The translations under genes were made by a program, and so were the position numbers. The notes under the pieces are model-generated. The model was given only the letters and a program-made list of their open reading frames with translations. It searched no databases and was not told the origin of the DNA. A stretch of 7,381 bases of DNA from JBEEJZ01 sp046046915 (GTDB taxonomy: Bacteria > Pseudomonadota > Gammaproteobacteria > Burkholderiales > Burkholderiaceae_C), in assembly GCA_046046915.1 (NCBI GenBank), contig JBJOIT010000083.1, forward strand, positions 1-7,381, written 5' to 3'. Position 1 is the first letter of the stretch. Every line of letters begins with the position of its first letter. This document shows, piece by piece, positions 5,103 to 7,381 of the stretch.

Positions 5103-6203
5103 ATGAGTGCTCACACCTTTCAACCCATCCCCGCACGCCCGGCGCCGGTCAAAACCGAAGGCCTATTGGCTTGGGTCCGCATCAATCTCTTTGGCGACCT
5201 GCGCACTGCTGTGGGCACGGTGGCCATCGCAGCACTGCTGTCTTATGTATTGCCCCCATTTTTGAACTGGGCCCTGTTCAATGCCGTATGGGCCAAGGAC
5301 TATGACGCCTGTCACAGCGCCACGGGAGCCTGCTGGGGCGTGGTATCTGAAAAATTCCGCATCATCATTTTTGGCCGATACCCGTTTGAAGAGCAATGGC
5401 GGCCGCTAATTAGTACTGTTGCCCTGCTGGGTTTGCTGGTCGCGAGTTGCATGCGTGCTTTCTGGAAACCCTGGCTGGTGCCGCTGGGCCTGTCCGTGCT
5501 GGGGTTCTTCTTCACGCTGATGTATGGCGGCGTCCTTGGCTTGAGCCGGGTAGAAACCGACCGCTGGGGCGGCCTGCCGCTCACCATTTTGCTAGCGTCC
5601 TTGTCCATGTCCATGGCGTTTCCCATTGCCTTGCTGATCGCCTTGGGACGGCGCAGCAGCCTGCCGGCCATCCGCAGTGTGTGCACCATCTACGTGGAGC
5701 TGATCCGTGGAGTACCGCTGATCTCGGTGCTGTTCATGGCCTCGTTCATGTTTCCGCTGCTCATGCCGCAGGGCTTCAACATTGATGTGCTGGTGCGGGT
5801 GCTGGCCGGCATCACCTTGTTTGCCGCCGCCTACATGGCCGAGGTGATACGTGGTGGCCTGCAGGCCATTCCCAAGGGGCAAGTCGAAGCAGCAGCCACG
5901 CTGGGCTTGTCTTACTGGCAGACCCAACGCAAGATCGTGCTGCCCCAAGCCTTGGCCATGGTGGTTCCCGGCATCATGAACAACTTTATTTCGACCTTCA
6001 AGGACACCTCGCTGGTCACGATTGTGAGTTTGTATGAACTGACGGGAGCCATGAGCATCGCACTCAATTCCGATGCCAACTGGCGGCCCTTCAAGATTGA
6101 GGGCTACCTCTTCATTGCCCTGATTTACTTCGGCTTTTGCTTCTCCATGTCGCGCTACAGCCAATGGATCGAAAAGCAAGTCAACAAGAGCAAACTCCGC
6201 TAA
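5103..6203 (+). CDS. aapM: Amino-acid ABC transporter inner-membrane permease, AapM type
   Basis: This 366-residue protein is the second membrane subunit, expected to pair with AapQ. The family-specific block GACWGVVSEKFRIIIFGRYP (75-94) followed by FEEQWRP (95-101) marks the AapM/BztC type. Hydrophobic segments lie near 36-54, 103-117, 124-141, 158-181, 203-222, 230-248 and 333-350. YVELIRGVPLISVLFMASF (197-215) is the conserved permease block, and the EAA loop starts at EAAATLG (262-268) and runs to LPQAL. ATG at 5103 is chosen over an in-frame ATG at 5055: the later start has GAGGA at 5091-5095, while the earlier one would overlap aapQ by 38 nt and add an unrelated hydrophilic stretch. The Shine-Dalgarno overlaps the aapQ stop, so translation is probably coupled. 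The gap to aapP is 9 nt. Confidence 0.9.
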   Translation: MSAHTFQPIPARPAPVKTEGLLAWVRINLFGDLRTAVGTVAIAALLSYVLPPFLNWALFNAVWAKDYDACHSATGACWGVVSEKFRIIIFGRYPFEEQWRPLISTVALLGLLVASCMRAFWKPWLVPLGLSVLGFFFTLMYGGVLGLSRVETDRWGGLPLTILLASLSMSMAFPIALLIALGRRSSLPAIRSVCTIYVELIRGVPLISVLFMASFMFPLLMPQGFNIDVLVRVLAGITLFAAAYMAEVIRGGLQAIPKGQVEAAATLGLSYWQTQRKIVLPQALAMVVPGIMNNFISTFKDTSLVTIVSLYELTGAMSIALNSDANWRPFKIEGYLFIALIYFGFCFSMSRYSQWIEKQVNKSKLR

Positions 6204-6212
6204 GGATCGAAT

Positions 6213-6956
6213 ATGTCTGAACCCATCATCACCTTCAACAAAGTCAACAAGTGGTACGGCAACAACTTTCATGTCTTGCGTGACATTGATCTGAGCGTAG
6301 CCAAGGGTGAGCGCATCGTGATATGCGGCCCTTCCGGCTCGGGTAAATCCACCCTGATACGCTGTATCAATCGCCTGGAAGAACACCAACAGGGCCAGCT
6401 AGTTGTTGACGGCGTTGAGCTGACCGACGACATCAAAGCCATCGACGACGTGCGCAAAAAAGTCGGCATGGTGTTTCAGCAGTTCAATCTGTTTCCACAC
6501 CTCACGGTGCTGGAGAACCTGACCTTGTCACCCATGTGGGTGGGCAAGATGCCCAGGAAAGAGGCAGAAGAAAAGGCCATGCAGCAGCTTGAACGCGTGC
6601 GCATTGCCGAGCAGGCCAACAAGTACCCACTGCAACTCTCTGGCGGTCAGCAGCAGCGGGTGGCCATTGCACGGGCACTGTGCCTCAAGCCCAAGATCAT
6701 GCTGTTTGACGAGCCCACCTCGGCACTGGATCCTGAAATGATCAAGGAAGTGCTGGACGTGATGATCGAGATGGCCAACCAGGGCATCACCATGATTTGT
6801 GTGACACACGAGATGGGTTTTGCCAAGGCGGTAGCCGACAGGGTGATTTTTATGGACCAAGGACAGATCGTGGAGCAGAACACGCCGCACGAGTTCTTCA
6901 ACAACCCACAAAACGAACGCAGCCGGGACTTTTTGTCCAAAATTCTGGGGCACTGA
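6213..6956 (+). CDS. aapP: Amino-acid ABC transporter ATP-binding subunit, AapP type
   Basis: This cytoplasmic ATPase powers AapQM; a dimer is expected per transporter. At 247 residues it has the usual length of HisP/GlnQ-like subunits and all motifs are intact: aromatic A-loop Tyr15, Walker A GPSGSGKST (39-47), Q-loop Gln89 in VFQQFNLFPH, signature LSGGQ (142-146), Walker B IMLFDE (162-167) with catalytic Glu167, D-loop SALD (170-173) and switch His199 in VTHE. There is no added regulatory domain at the C-terminus. It is the last gene of the operon. Its Shine-Dalgarno (TAAGGA, 6201-6206) includes the aapM stop codon, implying coupled translation. A bidirectional terminator follows about 60 bp after the stop. 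By sequence alone GlnQ or BztD would be equally fair names; the neighbours favour AapP. Confidence 0.92.
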   Translation: MSEPIITFNKVNKWYGNNFHVLRDIDLSVAKGERIVICGPSGSGKSTLIRCINRLEEHQQGQLVVDGVELTDDIKAIDDVRKKVGMVFQQFNLFPHLTVLENLTLSPMWVGKMPRKEAEEKAMQQLERVRIAEQANKYPLQLSGGQQQRVAIARALCLKPKIMLFDEPTSALDPEMIKEVLDVMIEMANQGITMICVTHEMGFAKAVADRVIFMDQGQIVEQNTPHEFFNNPQNERSRDFLSKILGH

Positions 6957-7016
6957 AGCCCTGGTGCTGCGACACGCATCCAGGCGCACACCGACCCGAC
7001 AAAAGCCACAGACGTC

Positions 7017-7056
7017 AAAAAGCCGCCTCAAGACCTGGGTCTTGGGCGGCTTTTTT
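7017..7056. terminator. Bidirectional intrinsic terminator between aapP and livF
   Basis: GCCGCC (7022-7027) pairs with GGCGGC (7045-7050). After a bulged T, CAAGAC (7029-7034) pairs with GTCTTG (7039-7044) around a CTGG loop. Five A precede the stem and six T follow it, so it can end aapP transcripts rightward and livF transcripts leftward. This suits the convergent genes. Confidence 0.88.
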
Positions 7057-7068
7057 CTTGCCGATGGA

Positions 7069-7381
7069 TTATTCGCCCAGGTAGGCGGCGCGCACCTTTG
7101 GGTCGTTAAGCATCTCTTTGGCATCGCCCGTCATGGTGACCAGGCCGGATTCCATCACGTACCCGCGGTTGGCAATGCTCAGGGCACGGCTGGCGTTTTG
7201 CTCCACCAGCAAGACGGTCACGCCTTGGGCGTAGACATCGCGCACCACTTCAAAAATCTTGTCCACCATGATGGGCGACAGGCCCATGGAGGGTTCGTCC
7301 AGGAGCAGCACCTTGGGGCGGCTCATCAGGGCACGGCCCATGGCCAGCATCTGCTGTTCACCTCCAGACATGGTGCCGGCC
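7069..7381 (-). CDS. livF: Branched-chain amino-acid ABC transporter ATP-binding protein LivF, C-terminal part; 5' end outside window
   Basis: The last 103 residues of an ABC ATPase are visible. They contain the signature MSGGEQQMLAMGRAL, Walker B VLLLDEPSMGLSP and LLVEQNASRALSIANRGYV, and end in VRAAYLGE followed by TAA. LivF proteins typically carry VEQNA where LivG has an IEHDM-type switch region with His, so this points to LivF rather than LivG. The VRxAYLG end is also characteristic. LivF drives uptake of branched-chain amino acids, and related family members take urea or other amides. The remaining liv genes would lie beyond the right edge. Walker A is not in view. The gene is convergent with aapP and shares its terminator. 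Confidence 0.87.
   Translation of the reverse strand, partial: AGTMSGGEQQMLAMGRALMSRPKVLLLDEPSMGLSPIMVDKIFEVVRDVYAQGVTVLLVEQNASRALSIANRGYVMESGLVTMTGDAKEMLNDPKVRAAYLGE

Noticed and set aside
5592..6389. Minus-strand 265-codon open frame opposite aapM/aapP
   Set aside because: It spans the junction of two clear genes on the other strand and shows composition bias only.
6957..7016. Possible small gene between aapP and the terminator
   Set aside because: The stretch is short, has no start with a ribosome binding site and is best read as the aapP 3' untranslated region.

Overview
The window looks like chromosome of a betaproteobacterium of the Burkholderiales, most likely Comamonadaceae-like. 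The reasons are high GC content, a 394-residue thiolase that follows Cupriavidus BktB closely from end to end, a single-domain HpaG1/HpaR pair, and an AapJQMP-type amino-acid importer. This placement comes from remembered protein families and was not checked by a database search. I see no mobile element, CRISPR array, tRNA or rRNA. Coding density is high and every gene appears intact except the two cut by the window edges.

Left part (1-1219): an incomplete minus-strand gene for the N-terminal-type subunit of the homoprotocatechuate-pathway isomerase/decarboxylase (HpaG1) is divergent from a MarR-family regulator of the HpaR type. The 137-bp gap between them holds a 40-bp nested dyad symmetry (702-741). 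A good sigma-70 promoter for hpaG1 runs leftward through it, with its -10 hexamer over the dyad centre. A weaker extended -10 for hpaR lies inside the same dyad. This is a compact candidate HpaR operator that would control both directions. A separate 14-bp perfect palindrome lies in the predicted hpaG1 leader.

Middle (1283-2570): a complete beta-ketothiolase (bktB) on the same strand as hpaR, ending in a strong intrinsic terminator.

Right part (2593-6956): a four-gene polar amino-acid ABC importer, aapJ (periplasmic binding protein), aapQ and aapM (permeases) and aapP (ATPase). A near-consensus sigma-54 -24/-12 element sits about 160 bp before aapJ, which suggests nitrogen-status (NtrC-type) control. 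Two hairpins separate aapJ from aapQ, as expected for differential expression of the binding protein. aapQ-aapM and aapM-aapP are tightly packed, with Shine-Dalgarno sequences overlapping the upstream stop codons. A bidirectional terminator separates aapP from the convergent, incomplete livF at the right edge.

I found no clearly new biological system. The most interesting signals are regulatory: the dyad/promoter overlap at hpaR, the sigma-54 promoter at aapJ and the hairpin pair at the aapJ/aapQ junction.
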